Source of the DNA: Prochlorococcus sp. AG-409-J03 | GTDB taxonomy: Bacteria > Cyanobacteriota > Cyanobacteriia > PCC-6307 > Cyanobiaceae | Assembly (NCBI GenBank): GCA_003215695.1 | Contig: QCJZ01000007.1 | Span: forward strand, 1 to 37,330 | Direction: 5' to 3' | DNA length: 37,330 nucleotides | The notes under the pieces: model-generated | The model's database searches: none | What the model was told of the DNA's origin: nothing | Seen by the model: only the letters and a program-made list of their open reading frames with translations | Translations under genes and position numbers: made by a program | Part shown: piece after piece, positions 7,239 through 17,800 of the stretch | Numbering within the stretch: position 1 is the first letter of the stretch | How the letters are laid out: each line of letters begins with the position of its first letter

Positions 7239-8297
7239 CTAGTTTTTGTATAAATCTTTTAGCAATTGATAAGCCTCGTTTAGTTTTCTCATTGTTTCGT
7301 TTGTTCCACCAGCATCAGGATGATTTGAAAGAGCCTTTTCTTTATAGGCATTTCTTATAAAAGATAGTGTTAAAGATGACCCTGCTTTTGTAGGTAACCC
7401 CAATAGCTTAAGAGCCCCATGGACAGTCATCGTAGACTCAAGAGTTTGAAATGATGTGACATTTTGACTACGTTTGAACTTGTTAACGAATCTACGTATA
7501 AGTGTAGGTATTCTGCTTCTTAGATTTTTGGTTGAAAATGGGTCTTCGAGTGCACCAGCCAGAATAACAACATTATCAAAAGTCAACGAATCGATTTTCC
7601 AATCACTGCAATAGGAATTAAGAATTTTACAAGCAGCATTCCAGGTAAAAGGTATATTTTCAGTACCATCAACATTTGGCCAGATATCTCTGGCAAGCCA
7701 AATCATTGAAGCCTCTATCACACTATCTGTTGGTTTCTGTCCATAAAGATAAATCCAATGTTTTTCTGCAGCATCTTTCGCTTTTAACAAATCATCAATT
7801 TCAATAGTAGTGATCGAGGTGTCTTCCATATTTTTAAAAGTTTTATCTTTACTCAAGCTTCTCTTTAGGTTCGTGGTTTGTTTTCTAATAAAACCTGGTA
7901 ATTCTATGCCTGTAGTGACAGTATCTTTTTGATTACTTTGTAGATCATTAGCTTTAACATCTTTGACAGCTACTTTTTTTATTTCAATATTTTTATTTCC
8001 AACTATCACAATTGCTTTTTCTTCGTTATTGGGGTTATTTATTCCACTTTCATCTGAAATAGATTCATCATTGCATTTATGATTAAGAGTAAGTTGTTCA
8101 CTATGAATTATTTCCTCATCTAAATCCTTTGGTAATATTACTTCTAATAATCTCTCAAAAACATGTCCTCTACTTCTTAATCCCCATTCTTTCCGGAGTC
8201 TATCGACACCATCAATTAAATCAATTGTTAATTCAATCGAAATTCTTTTTACGTCCTTGTCTTCCTCTACCGCCACAAGATCCTTATAACTAATCAT
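7239..8297 (-). CDS. Ribbon-helix-helix plus J-domain protein (unknown role)
   Basis: A 352-aa protein with two recognisable ends. Residues about 16-56 (KRISIELTIDLIDGVDRLRK, then SRGHVFERLLEVIL) look like a ribbon-helix-helix DNA-binding unit: one beta strand, two helices and an R-x-R turn. The last ~55 residues form a J domain: LGLP, then FIRNAYKEKALSNHPDAGG with the HPD motif at about 326-328, and LNEAYQLLKD. HPD is what stimulates DnaK ATPase. Residues 60-150 are low-complexity and charged, probably a linker; 165-295 form a folded middle part I do not recognise. There is no glycine/phenylalanine-rich region and no DnaJ zinc or C-terminal peptide-binding domains, so this is not DnaJ itself. 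The gene stands alone, flanked downstream by the repeat region. A DNA-bound co-chaperone is an inference. Confidence 0.8.
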   Translation of the reverse strand: MISYKDLVAVEEDKDVKRISIELTIDLIDGVDRLRKEWGLRSRGHVFERLLEVILPKDLDEEIIHSEQLTLNHKCNDESISDESGINNPNNEEKAIVIVGNKNIEIKKVAVKDVKANDLQSNQKDTVTTGIELPGFIRKQTTNLKRSLSKDKTFKNMEDTSITTIEIDDLLKAKDAAEKHWIYLYGQKPTDSVIEASMIWLARDIWPNVDGTENIPFTWNAACKILNSYCSDWKIDSLTFDNVVILAGALEDPFSTKNLRSRIPTLIRRFVNKFKRSQNVTSFQTLESTMTVHGALKLLGLPTKAGSSLTLSFIRNAYKEKALSNHPDAGGTNETMRKLNEAYQLLKDLYKN

Positions 8298-8462
8298 ATA
8301 ATAATGGGCTTTTTATTTTCTACACACATTTTGCTTTAAATTAAAACAATTAATCTTTAATTAGAAATATATTAATTTTTGGATATTTATCATATAAATG
8401 ATGCTTAGGCCACATTGAACAATATTATTATGTATTATTTTTAATAACTAATAGTATTTGAA

Positions 8463-8642
8463 ATGAACTGCTTCGAATCAACTAAAAACAGGAGTGAAAG
8501 AAAAAGATTTTTTCAAGCTCAGAAATTATATTTTTTAACTTCAGTCAAAGAAGCTTATGAAAGAAAATTAGCCGCTATCACAGCATCAATATCAAAGCTA
8601 GAAGAACAAATGGAATCAGGTACTCCAAATATAGAAAGTTAG
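8463..8642 (+). CDS. Conserved-looking small protein, 59 aa
   Basis: Too short for the ORF track. The frame starts ATG AAC TGC and ends TAG at 8640-8642. It encodes MNCFESTKNRSERKRFFQAQ and continues with a probable long amphipathic helix (SVKEAYERKLAAITASISKLEEQM), which could form a coiled coil. It is rich in Lys, Arg and Glu, with no signal peptide or membrane segment. I believe similar short proteins occur in other picocyanobacteria but cannot verify this. The stop codon abuts the stop of apa2 on the opposite strand with no base between them, which suggests a true gene end. Function unknown. Confidence 0.6.
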   Translation: MNCFESTKNRSERKRFFQAQKLYFLTSVKEAYERKLAAITASISKLEEQMESGTPNIES

Positions 8643-9497
8643 CTATATCTGATGTACATCTTCAATTACATCCTTTAATATTTGTTCTGGGCCAAACTTA
8701 ATAAGAGTATCGACATCAGACTTTTTTGTTCCAAGGAAATATCCTGCAAAACCAAGAGCATTTATACTAAATCCATTTGCTCTATGTGTTTTACGTGTTA
8801 TCAGTGCAATCCATTCAGATGTAATAAGTAAATTATATGGTTTTTTTGGTTTATCAATTAAATCTATTTCTCCTAAATCCATTTCATCAATCATGGACTT
8901 ATAAGAGTTAAATAATTCATTTGAGTTAGATTCATTTTGTTTGTTTCTTGGTTTAATTGATATACTATGTGATATTAAAGAGTTTATATTTTTTTTGTTA
9001 TTTAATAATGAGCAAAACCATTTATATCTTGGACAAATACTCTCGTTTAAATGTCTAGGTAATAATTGAAAATGTCGATGAGGCTGACTCGCTCCTGCGT
9101 CTTTGCTACTGTTAAAAAACCATAAACCTGTAGTATCATTGTCTACACTGAGAATGGCATCAAAATCATCTAAAGTTAGCCATCCATTTTGAGGATACCA
9201 GTTATTTGTTATCAATAGCATATGTCCAATTTGAACTGGATATTTATTTAGTATTAATGTATGTTTTTCATTTACAGCTTCTATTTCTAGTCTCTCATCC
9301 CAAGGAATAAAGGGATTTAGTTTAGGACCGTATTCAATTAAATATTTGGGAATAGGATTTTTCAGATAACGCAGCTCATAATCACAAAATTCATCACTAG
9401 ATTTATATTTTATAGTATTTAGAGGAATAACAGCCCCGCAATTAACAGCTTTTCTACTAACCTCAAGAGCTTTTAACCATATAGATTCTCTCTTCAC
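8643..9497 (-). CDS. apa2: Ap4A phosphorylase (ATP adenylyltransferase)
   Basis: Degrades diadenosine tetraphosphate to ATP and ADP using phosphate, limiting a stress-linked dinucleotide. The HIT-superfamily nucleotidyl-transfer motif SQPHRHFQLLP lies at about 138-148, with His140 and His142 in the H-x-H-x-Q arrangement. Upstream is the typical 'NKYPVQIGHMLLITNNW' segment, and the C-terminal ATP-transferase part includes KPYNLLITSEWIALITR. The 284 aa length is normal for this family. The start is GTG, with AAAGG nine bases upstream as ribosome binding site. It converges with the 59-aa gene with zero spacing; the next upstream 470 bp hold no clear gene. Confidence 0.9.
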   Translation of the reverse strand: MKRESIWLKALEVSRKAVNCGAVIPLNTIKYKSSDEFCDYELRYLKNPIPKYLIEYGPKLNPFIPWDERLEIEAVNEKHTLILNKYPVQIGHMLLITNNWYPQNGWLTLDDFDAILSVDNDTTGLWFFNSSKDAGASQPHRHFQLLPRHLNESICPRYKWFCSLLNNKKNINSLISHSISIKPRNKQNESNSNELFNSYKSMIDEMDLGEIDLIDKPKKPYNLLITSEWIALITRKTHRANGFSINALGFAGYFLGTKKSDVDTLIKFGPEQILKDVIEDVHQI

Positions 9498-9967
9498 CTC
9501 AAATAGCCTTTGATGAATAAGATCATTAATTATATATTTAATAACCTTATAATATAAAAATTTAACTAAAAACTTATCAACTAATCACTTATTTAAAATC
9601 TGATAATCCTAAATCAATCACTTGAAATCTTAAATTTATGTCTGACAAGCCTAGTAATTCGCGAATGAGCATTTGTATGCCTTCAATTGTTTAGACGCTC
9701 TAGAGACGATTTAAACGGTTCTACAGACGACATGATTCATTGCAAGATGTTCTCGTTTATTCAGGAAAAACAATTAGGGAAATAAAAAAAAAGATCTAAA
9801 CTCACAATTCAGTAATTTAATCTGTATACCCTGAGAACCTTTGTACTGGAATGGATTTTGGTTAACAAGGTAAAATTTAAATTTATCAAATTGCAAAATA
9901 GTTTCAGATTTTTGGCAAATAAGGTTGACGAAAGCAGGGGGGAAAGAAGTAAAAATTCAACAGTAAT
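9498..9967. other. 470-bp gap with only tiny ORFs
   Basis: This stretch lies between apa2 (minus) and the acidic small gene (plus), so it must carry two divergent promoters. The first 140 bp are extremely AT-rich. The centre (about 9638-9785) is less AT-rich and holds two overlapping tiny ORFs, listed separately, with three AGACG motifs and the palindrome CTCTAGAG. A purine run (GGGGGGAAAGAAG type) around 9937-9950 precedes the acidic gene. No tRNA-like or terminator-like structure was seen. Confidence 0.5.
9638..9785 (+). pseudogene. Possible small gene in two frames, or remnant
   Basis: Frame 1 opens with ATG at 9638 and encodes 18 residues (MSDKPSNSRMSICMPSIV) before TAG at 9692. A second frame, from TTG at 9687 to TAA at 9783, encodes 32 residues beginning LFRRSRDDLNGSTDD and ending QEKQLGK. 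The second peptide looks protein-like (charged, no AT-derived Lys/Asn runs) and overlaps the first by 8 bp. Either a single small gene has lost its frame, or the second ORF alone is a short gene with a TTG start. Nothing recognisable; weakly supported. Confidence 0.25.
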
Positions 9968-9976
9968 GTGTCCTCG

Positions 9977-10204
9977 ATGGATTGGGACTTTTCTGAAGAC
10001 CAAGCTTTTTTAGCTCTATGTGATGCCTTTCGCGAGAGCGGCGAAACATCTGCCATGGAATTTTTGGCAACGGGCGAGGGTGCATTTCACTTTCAGGAAT
10101 TAACTCAAAATGCCGCAGGAGAGGGCATTGATTTAAGTGACTCAGAATCAATGGCTGAGTTTCAGATGGAAGTATTAGAAACTATTGATGAAATGAATAG
10201 CTAA
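9977..10204 (+). CDS. Highly acidic small protein, 75 aa
   Basis: The track starts at GTG 9968 (MSSMDWDF). The ATG at 9977, giving MDWDFSEDQAFLALCDAF, is the more natural start, although the purine-rich run lies about 30 bases upstream and does not settle it. By my count the protein has 19 Asp/Glu, no Lys and one Arg in 75 residues. It is probably soluble and helical and might bind a basic partner or metal. Base composition is less AT-rich than its surroundings. I recall short proteins of this kind from picocyanobacteria but assign no family or function. It converges with metH across 22 bp. Confidence 0.7.
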   Translation: MDWDFSEDQAFLALCDAFRESGETSAMEFLATGEGAFHFQELTQNAAGEGIDLSDSESMAEFQMEVLETIDEMNS

Positions 10205-10226
10205 TTTATAAATTGCGTGATGATAT

Positions 10227-13200
10227 TCAAATTCCAAAGTATTTAGCTACTGGATGCAAGGCAACAATAGCTGTTGTACTTTGTTCAGGGTGAAGTTGCT
10301 CGCTTTCATCCATTGAAATATTAATTTTTTTTGCATCAAGCCATAACAATTGTTTTCTAGAATCAGAGACTTCCGGACAAGCTGGATAGCCAAAAGAATA
10401 ACGGCATCCCTGATATTTAACATCTAAGATATCTTTTATATTATCTGGTTCATAGTCTCCAAATCCACATTCAATCCTAATAACAGAATGTATAAATTCA
10501 GCAAGTGCTTCTGCAAGCTGGACAGTCAAACCATGAAAAAATAGATAATCTGAGTATGAATCTTGACTAAATAATTTATGAGAATATTCACTGGCTGATT
10601 CACCCATTGTTACAGCCTGCATTGGCAAATAATCTATAGGCTGATTGTTATTTAAGTCATTATAAAAATCTGCAATACAAAATCTTTTTCCAGATCTTTG
10701 CCTAGGAAATAAAAATTCACCTAATAGGCTTTGGTGATCTTTATCATATACTTTTAAATAATTACCAACTCTACCACAAGGAAAATATCCATACACTAAT
10801 GATGGATTAATAAGCTTTTCATTTATTATTTTGTTCATCCAGTAATCTAACTTGGGCTCAGCCTTCTTAAGTAAAAAGTCCTTATAATCAGAAGAAGACA
10901 TCTGCTTGGAACGTTTCATTTGCCATTGCCCTGCAAATAAAGCATTACGATCTAAGAATTTATAAACTTTAGTTATGTCTATATCTTTTTCTAATAAAAG
11001 TCTTGGCCCAATGAATGGTGGTTTAATAGGATCTATTTGTGATATATCCTTTGATCTTGAGGTGTCTTCAATAGGCTTTTCTTTGATTTTGTTGATATTA
11101 ATTTTTTGATGAGTATTTGTATTTTTATAATTACCAATAGTAATCCCCTCGGGGGCACCTTCCTTAAAGCCTGAGAAATTATCCCAGTTATTTAATTCCT
11201 TTGCTTTCATATATGAATCCATAAATTTTAAATCTGTAAAAGCATCTTTACCGTAAATAACTTTTCCTTTATAAACACTTGCACAATCTTGATTTACAAA
11301 TTTTGGAGTCAGAGCTGCTCCACCAAGAATAATAGGCACAGATATATCTTCTTCATTTAATGCTTTAAGATTATCTTTCATAAATGCAGTTGATTTAACT
11401 AGTAGACCACTCATGGCTATACAATCAGCATTATGCTCTTTCTGAGCATTAATTATTGAATTGACTTCTTGCTTAATTCCTAAATTAATAACTTCATAAC
11501 CGTTGTTTGATAAAATTATATCTACTAGATTTTTGCCAATATCGTGAACATCACCCTTAACTGTAGCAATAATAAATTTTCCTTTTGATTGATTAACCTC
11601 AGATTTATCCATAAAATCCTCTAAATATGAAACAGCAAATTTCATTGTTTCCGCAGATTGGAGAACAAAGGGTAATTGCATTTGACCCGAGCCAAATAAT
11701 TCACCAACTACTTTCATGCCATCTAATAAATATTCATTAATTATTACCAAAGGTTTATATTTTTTTAATGCGGAATCAAGATTTGAATGTAAATTTGTTT
11801 TTTCTCCATCAATAATATGATTCCTTAGTTTTTTCTCTATTGGTAATTTAATATCATCATTATTTGTACTTTTGGCTAAAAGTGTCTTTGAATCATCGAA
11901 ATAACTTGTTAAGGTTGTTAAAGGATCATATGTGCATACTTTATTTTCAAATATTCTTCTATCATAAATAAGATCCATGCAAATTTTTATCTCTTCTTCA
12001 CTTATTTTGTTTAGAGGTAAAATCTTGGAGGGAGAAACAATTGCAGAATCAAGACCGGCCTTAATTGCTTCATTAAGAAAGATAGAATTAAGAACAATTC
12101 TTGCACTAGAAGATAAACCAAAACTTACATTTGATATTCCAAGGATTATATGAACTTCTGGATGTTGATTTTTTATTAACTTAATTGCTTTGATAGTTTC
12201 TAAACCATTCTTTCTATCTTCTTCTAATCCTGTTGAAATAGGTAATGCTAGAGGATCGTAAAAAAGTTCATAAGATTTTAATCCAAAATCAATCGCATCC
12301 TTATAGGCTCTTATTGCTATTTCTGCTTTTTTATCAGCAGATCTAGCCATGCCATTTTCGTCTATTGTTCCAATTACGACCGCTGACCCGTATCGTTTAG
12401 CAAGATCAATTACTTTATTGAATCTGTCTTGTCCATCCTCATAATTAGTAGAATTTAAAATACATTTTCCGCCAGCATGCTTTAGCCCACTCTCCATTTT
12501 TTCATAATCTGTTGAATCAAGCATCAAAGGCAAATTAATATTATTAACAAGTCTTTTGACTAACATAGACATATCTTCGATTCCATTTCTTCCAACAAAA
12601 TCTACATTTACATCTAAAACATGAGCATTTTCCTTCAGTTGAGATTTAGCAATTCCAACAAGTCCGTCCCAATCCTCAACGTTTAGGAGTTCTCTTACTT
12701 TTTTAGATCCACTAGCATTTAGTCTCTCACCTACGATCAAGAAAGAGTTATCTTGCACATAGGGAATAGACTCATATATTGATGATGCAGCAGGAATTAT
12801 AGATCTCTCTTTTGAAAGCGTATCCAATCTTTGCTGAGAAGATAAAAGCTCTTTAGATAAATCAGAAAGTTGCTTAATATGTTCCGGTCTAGTTCCACAA
12901 CAACCTCCAATTAGTTGAACTCCTAAATCATTAATAAAATGACTAAGTTGGAACTTAAGTTCCATTGGAGTTAAACGATAATGAGCCTTGCCACCTACAT
13001 TCTCTGGTAGTCCTGCATTTGGAATACAACTTATATGAAATGGTGAATGTTGCGATAAATATTTAATATGATCTTTCATTTGTTCCGGGCCAGTTGCACA
13101 ATTAAGGCCCAAAATATCAATATTAAATGGCTCCAGTATTGTTGTAATAGAAGAAATATCACTACCAATAAGCATCTGGCCGGTAGTTTCCATCGTTACC

Positions 13201-13775
13201 GACACCATTAATGGAATTCTCTTTCCAGAACCAATAGCTTCATTTACACTCTGCAGAGCAGCCTTGATTTGAAGAACATCTTGGCAAGTTTCAATAATAA
13301 AAAGATCAATTCCACCCTCAATAAGTGCTTTAGCTTGCTCAAGATAAGATTTTTTTAGCTCATCAAAACTTATATGACCTAGGGTTGGTAGCTTGGTTGT
13401 TGGGCCAATAGATCCAGCTACAAATCGTGGTTTTTCCGCTGATTGATATTTATTTACAACATTCCTTGCTATTTGTGCTGCTTTTAAATTGATCTCATAA
13501 GCTTTATTACCAATTCCATATTCATCTAGAACAATAGAAGTAGCACCAAATGTATTTGTTTCGATTACATCACAACCTGCATTTAAAAATGATTCATGTA
13601 CTTTTTCGACGCTAGAAACTGATGTCAATACAAGGTTTTCATTACAACCTTCTAAAGAAGCTCCGCCATAGTCGTCTGCAGTAAGTTGTTGGTCTTGCAG
13701 AGAGGTGCCAGTAGCTCCATCAAAGACTAATATTGGTCTCTTTTCAGAGTTGAGATAGCCTAAAAAATCAGTCAT
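10227..13775 (-). CDS. metH: Cobalamin-dependent methionine synthase
   Basis: Transfers methyl from 5-methyltetrahydrofolate to homocysteine via a corrinoid, forming methionine. All four modules are present in 1182 aa. The homocysteine domain (1-~310) has zinc cysteines in NCATG (~223) and [10 protein letters not shown] (~291). The pterin-binding domain (~345-620) contains NVDFVGRNG. The B12 domain has [10 protein letters not shown] (~740), where His is the lower cobalt ligand. The C-terminal activation domain (~905-1182) has [11 protein letters not shown], matching the AdoMet-binding R-x-x-x-G-Y motif. It lies 62 bp downstream of ilvE on the same strand, probably cotranscribed, and near cobN, which makes its cofactor. 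No B12 riboswitch fits in the short upstream gap. Confidence 0.98.
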   Translation of the reverse strand: MTDFLGYLNSEKRPILVFDGATGTSLQDQQLTADDYGGASLEGCNENLVLTSVSSVEKVHESFLNAGCDVIETNTFGATSIVLDEYGIGNKAYEINLKAAQIARNVVNKYQSAEKPRFVAGSIGPTTKLPTLGHISFDELKKSYLEQAKALIEGGIDLFIIETCQDVLQIKAALQSVNEAIGSGKRIPLMVSVTMETTGQMLIGSDISSITTILEPFNIDILGLNCATGPEQMKDHIKYLSQHSPFHISCIPNAGLPENVGGKAHYRLTPMELKFQLSHFINDLGVQLIGGCCGTRPEHIKQLSDLSKELLSSQQRLDTLSKERSIIPAASSIYESIPYVQDNSFLIVGERLNASGSKKVRELLNVEDWDGLVGIAKSQLKENAHVLDVNVDFVGRNGIEDMSMLVKRLVNNINLPLMLDSTDYEKMESGLKHAGGKCILNSTNYEDGQDRFNKVIDLAKRYGSAVVIGTIDENGMARSADKKAEIAIRAYKDAIDFGLKSYELFYDPLALPISTGLEEDRKNGLETIKAIKLIKNQHPEVHIILGISNVSFGLSSSARIVLNSIFLNEAIKAGLDSAIVSPSKILPLNKISEEEIKICMDLIYDRRIFENKVCTYDPLTTLTSYFDDSKTLLAKSTNNDDIKLPIEKKLRNHIIDGEKTNLHSNLDSALKKYKPLVIINEYLLDGMKVVGELFGSGQMQLPFVLQSAETMKFAVSYLEDFMDKSEVNQSKGKFIIATVKGDVHDIGKNLVDIILSNNGYEVINLGIKQEVNSIINAQKEHNADCIAMSGLLVKSTAFMKDNLKALNEEDISVPIILGGAALTPKFVNQDCASVYKGKVIYGKDAFTDLKFMDSYMKAKELNNWDNFSGFKEGAPEGITIGNYKNTNTHQKININKIKEKPIEDTSRSKDISQIDPIKPPFIGPRLLLEKDIDITKVYKFLDRNALFAGQWQMKRSKQMSSSDYKDFLLKKAEPKLDYWMNKIINEKLINPSLVYGYFPCGRVGNYLKVYDKDHQSLLGEFLFPRQRSGKRFCIADFYNDLNNNQPIDYLPMQAVTMGESASEYSHKLFSQDSYSDYLFFHGLTVQLAEALAEFIHSVIRIECGFGDYEPDNIKDILDVKYQGCRYSFGYPACPEVSDSRKQLLWLDAKKINISMDESEQLHPEQSTTAIVALHPVAKYFGI

Positions 13776-13837
13776 AAATTATATATTTAACTTATAAAAA
13801 TGAAAACTTTAATTTAAATAAGTTATATAGACTTATT

Positions 13838-14752
13838 TTAATCTATGTGTACACGTTTAACCCAATTTTCATATTCAGGAACTAAACCTTCTGTAATTTT
13901 AGTCAACTTCTTTCTTAATGAATTCATTATTGGCATATCATTGCTCATTAATGTAGTTTCAATCATTTTTATAGGGGTAATTTTTGCCGCCGTTCCTGTA
14001 AGGAACACTTCATCAGATATAAATAATTCTGTTTTATCTACTGGTCTCTCAATAACTTTTAAACCATCTCTTTTTGCCAGTTCTATAACACTAGAACGAG
14101 TTATACCTTCAAGAATATCTTGATCAACACCAGGTGTAATTAATTCACCATTACGGACTATAAAAATGTTCATACCACTAGCTTCACTGATTTTTCCTTG
14201 ACTATTTAATAATAGTGCTTCATCAAAACCACTTTTTACTGCTTCAGTTTTGGCTAAAGAGCTAGTGATATAAGCGCCACTAATTTTACCCCTTAATGGA
14301 AGTGAGTTGTCTTGCTGACGAGTCCAACTACTAACGCGACAGGTAACGCCATCAGGTGATAGATAATCACCTAGTTCTATTCCATAAATAAAGAAATTAG
14401 TTTCTATATTATGTAACCTTGGTGCAATTCCTAAGTCACTAGTATATACAAATGGTCTGATGTATACAGGTTGAGTCGGCTTGTTTTTAACAAGAAATGT
14501 TTCAAGAGACTTTAATACAAAATTCTCATCTAATTCGGTCATCAAAAATCTAGCACTTTGACATAATCTTTTTGCGTGCTTGTCTGCTCTAAATAATAAA
14601 AATGATTTACTATTATTGGGATCAGGAATAGCCCGCATTCCTCCAAATGCTGCAGTTCCATAATGAAGTGCATGAGTAGCTATAGATAGCTTCGCCTCAT
14701 CAAATGGGATGCATTGCCCTTCAAACCAGGCGAATGGAAGAAAATTATGCAT
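13838..14752 (-). CDS. ilvE: Branched-chain amino acid aminotransferase
   Basis: PLP enzyme of fold type IV performing the last step of Leu, Ile and Val synthesis. Landmarks are HALHYGTAAFGGMRA near residue 27, RPFVYTSDLG near 100, the probable Schiff-base Lys in RGKISGAYITSSLAKTEA (~155), and SEASGMNIFIVRNGELITP with GITRSSVIELAK downstream, which bind PLP phosphate. 304 aa is the normal length. It diverges from cobN over 72 bp, so both promoters must lie in that short interval, and it precedes metH. D-amino acid transaminase or aminodeoxychorismate lyase are related alternatives, but the motif set favours BCAT. Confidence 0.94.
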   Translation of the reverse strand: MHNFLPFAWFEGQCIPFDEAKLSIATHALHYGTAAFGGMRAIPDPNNSKSFLLFRADKHAKRLCQSARFLMTELDENFVLKSLETFLVKNKPTQPVYIRPFVYTSDLGIAPRLHNIETNFFIYGIELGDYLSPDGVTCRVSSWTRQQDNSLPLRGKISGAYITSSLAKTEAVKSGFDEALLLNSQGKISEASGMNIFIVRNGELITPGVDQDILEGITRSSVIELAKRDGLKVIERPVDKTELFISDEVFLTGTAAKITPIKMIETTLMSNDMPIMNSLRKKLTKITEGLVPEYENWVKRVHID

Positions 14753-14824
14753 TACTTAGTTCCAGCTAAGATGAAAACAATCAGCATTTCAGTTTTTACT
14801 GCTCTTATTACACATAATAAATGA

Positions 14825-17800
14825 ATGCATAGAATTTCGACCCTTCCGGGGAATGAACCTCAAGAAGAAAATACATTTATCGAACAACCATCAGCTCCAG
14901 TTATCTTCCTAACTAGCGCTACATCTGATATAACCTGCCTATCTACAGCATTAAAGCTCCCTGACAACAATAAGTGGAAAAATAAAATAAGAGCATTACC
15001 TATAGCTTATTTATCTTCAAATGCATCAATTGATCATTATATATCTAAGACATGTAATACAGCTGAAGTTATTCTTGTTAGGTTTTTAGGGTCGAGATCA
15101 TACTGGTCTTATGGATTTGAACAATTAGGTTTATGGCAATTAGAAAAACCAAATAGACATCTTATAGTTGTCTCTGGAATTGAAAGTACAGCAAATGATG
15201 TTCAAGAAATTAGTAGCTTAAGTCAAGAGAAAGTTGATTTAATTCAAACACTTTTAAATCAAGGAGGTATAAAAAACTATAATTATATGCTTCAAACGTT
15301 AGAGAAAATAATTAATGATGAAGAGATTAATTTAAATTCAGATTTAATTGAATATCATGATGAGTTAATCAAATGGAAATGGAATAATAATAATAATAGT
15401 CAATCTATTGCCGTATTTCTCTATAAATCACTTTTACAATCGGGTAATACAGAGTTAGCTGATAAAATAAAAGATATATCTAATAAATACAAATTAAATG
15501 CCAAAATAATTTGGATTACAAGTTTTAAATCTAAAGATATAGAGAATCAAATTATAAGTTTATTAGAAAATGAAAACATTATAGCAATAATAACAACAAC
15601 CTCATTTTCCTCAGTTGAATATAATCATGATGATGTAAAAAATAACTTGTGGGATAGATTAAATATACCTGTATATCAACTTCTAATATCTAGCTCAACT
15701 ATAACTGACTGGAATAAATCTACAGTAGGTCTTAACCCAATTGACTTATCAATTCAAGTTGTTTTACCAGAAGTCGATGGTCGAATCTGTACAATTCCCG
15801 TTGCATTTAAGAACCTTACATATACAGATAATGAATTATCAATTGCTGTATATAAAACAGAGCCATATGAAAAAAATATTGAATGGTGCATTAAATATAT
15901 AAAAAATCTTAGTTATCTACAAAAATCGAATAATTCAAATAAAAAGATAGCTATCGTGATAGCAAACTATCCAGTAAAAGATTCAAGAATTGCGAATGGA
16001 GTAGGATTAGATACACCCGAAAGCCTACTAAATATATTAAAATGGCTTAAAGACGAGGGATATAATCTAGGAAATAATGATATTCCTTCTAATAGCAAAG
16101 AATTGATTAACCTGATAGTAAGTCATAGGACTAATTCTGAAGAGACAATCTCAAATGAACCTCAATCATATTTAAATATTAAAGATTATTTAATTTATTG
16201 GAATGACCTCGAATCAAAGGTGAAAGAAAAGGTATCGAGTCGATGGGGACCTCCACTTGATTCAGTTCAATTAGAAAAGTCTGGATTTGCCATAAATGGA
16301 ATAAAATTTGGAAATATAACAATTTTAATTCAGTCAAATAGGGGTTATGAGAGCGACAATTTATCTGATTTACACTCGCCGGACTTACCTCCTACACATA
16401 AATATATTGCGCAATATTGTTGGCTACATAACACATTTAAAGCAAATGCAATTGTACATCTGGGTAAACACGGAAGTTTGGAATGGTTACCTGGGAAAGG
16501 GGTTGGTTTAAGTCACAATTGTTTCCCTTTTATTATTTGTCCTCCTATTCCAAATATATATCCATTTATTGTAAATGATCCTGGCGAAGGCTCCCAAGCC
16601 AAAAGAAGAACACATGCTATCATTATAGATCATCTAACTCCCCCACTATCTCATGCCGGTAGTTTTAATGACCTACTAATAATTGAGAATCTAATTGATG
16701 AATATTATGAATCTAAACTAATTAATGATAATAGAAATGAATTATTAGAAAAAAAGATAATAGATCTTTTAATTAAAAATTCATGGCCAGGTATTGATTC
16801 AAAAAAATTAAAATCAGAAAAAGAAACTAAAATCCTACAGGAAATAATAGATGATGCAGAGAGTTATTTATGTGAAATTAAGAATTCCCAGATAAGAACT
16901 GGTCTTCATGTTTTTGGAGTTAATCAGAGCATGGATAAATTATTAGAGTTAACACTCACAATTGCTAATGTACCTACAGGAAAAATTCTCGGTCTTACAC
17001 AAGGATTAGCTGAAGATTTAGGCTTTACGTTAGACCCTTGGAGTGACGAAGAGAGTAAAAGCTTAAACCAAGGTGACATTGAATTATTTAAATACTATAC
17101 ACATATTAAAGCAAGGAAAGTCGGTAAAGTAGTAGACTGGTTGAATGATATCGGGAAATATATAATAGAGTTTCATTGTTTTAAAATACTTAATTACAAG
17201 ATAAAATCAAAAAAGAAGATAAAACTTGATAATAAAATTTTAAATTACCTAGATCATGAAAAACCTAATATTTTTGTAAATCATTTACTAAATAATATTT
17301 TACCCAAACTATTAAATAGTTCAGCTAACGAAAAATCAAATTTTCTTGATGCTTTAGACGGTAAAAGAATTTCTAGCGGTCCTTCTGGGGCTCCTACAAG
17401 AGGGAAATTAGAAGTTTTACCAACAGGCAAGAATTTTTTTTCTGTTGATATAAGAGCAATACCAACTGAAACAGCTTGGGACTTAGGGAAAAGAAGTGCA
17501 GAACAAATAATGGAACTTTACCTACAAGAAAATGGTGAACACCTTTCACACCTTGCTATTTCAATTTGGGGTACTTCAACAATGAGAAATGGTGGAGAAG
17601 ATATTTGTCAGCTTTTTGCTCTCATGGGTTTAAGGCCAAAATGGGACGGCACTTTAAGAAGAGTAGTTGACGTTGAGGTTATTCCCCTCAGTGTATTGAA
17701 CAGACCAAGAGTAGACGTAACAGTAAGAATTTCTGGTTTATTCAGGGATGCATTTCCACAGATAATTGAATTGATTCGAAGAGGTCAAAATCTTATTGGA

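Noticed and set aside
9809-10151. Minus-strand ORFs of 64 aa (9809-10003, 9957-10151)
   Set aside because: They overlap the acidic plus-strand gene and its upstream region, have no motif, and look like shadows of the opposite strand.
13776-14824. Cobalamin riboswitch upstream of metH or cobN
   Set aside because: Upstream gaps are 62 and 72 bp, too short for a B12 riboswitch, and no B12-box-like sequence is visible.
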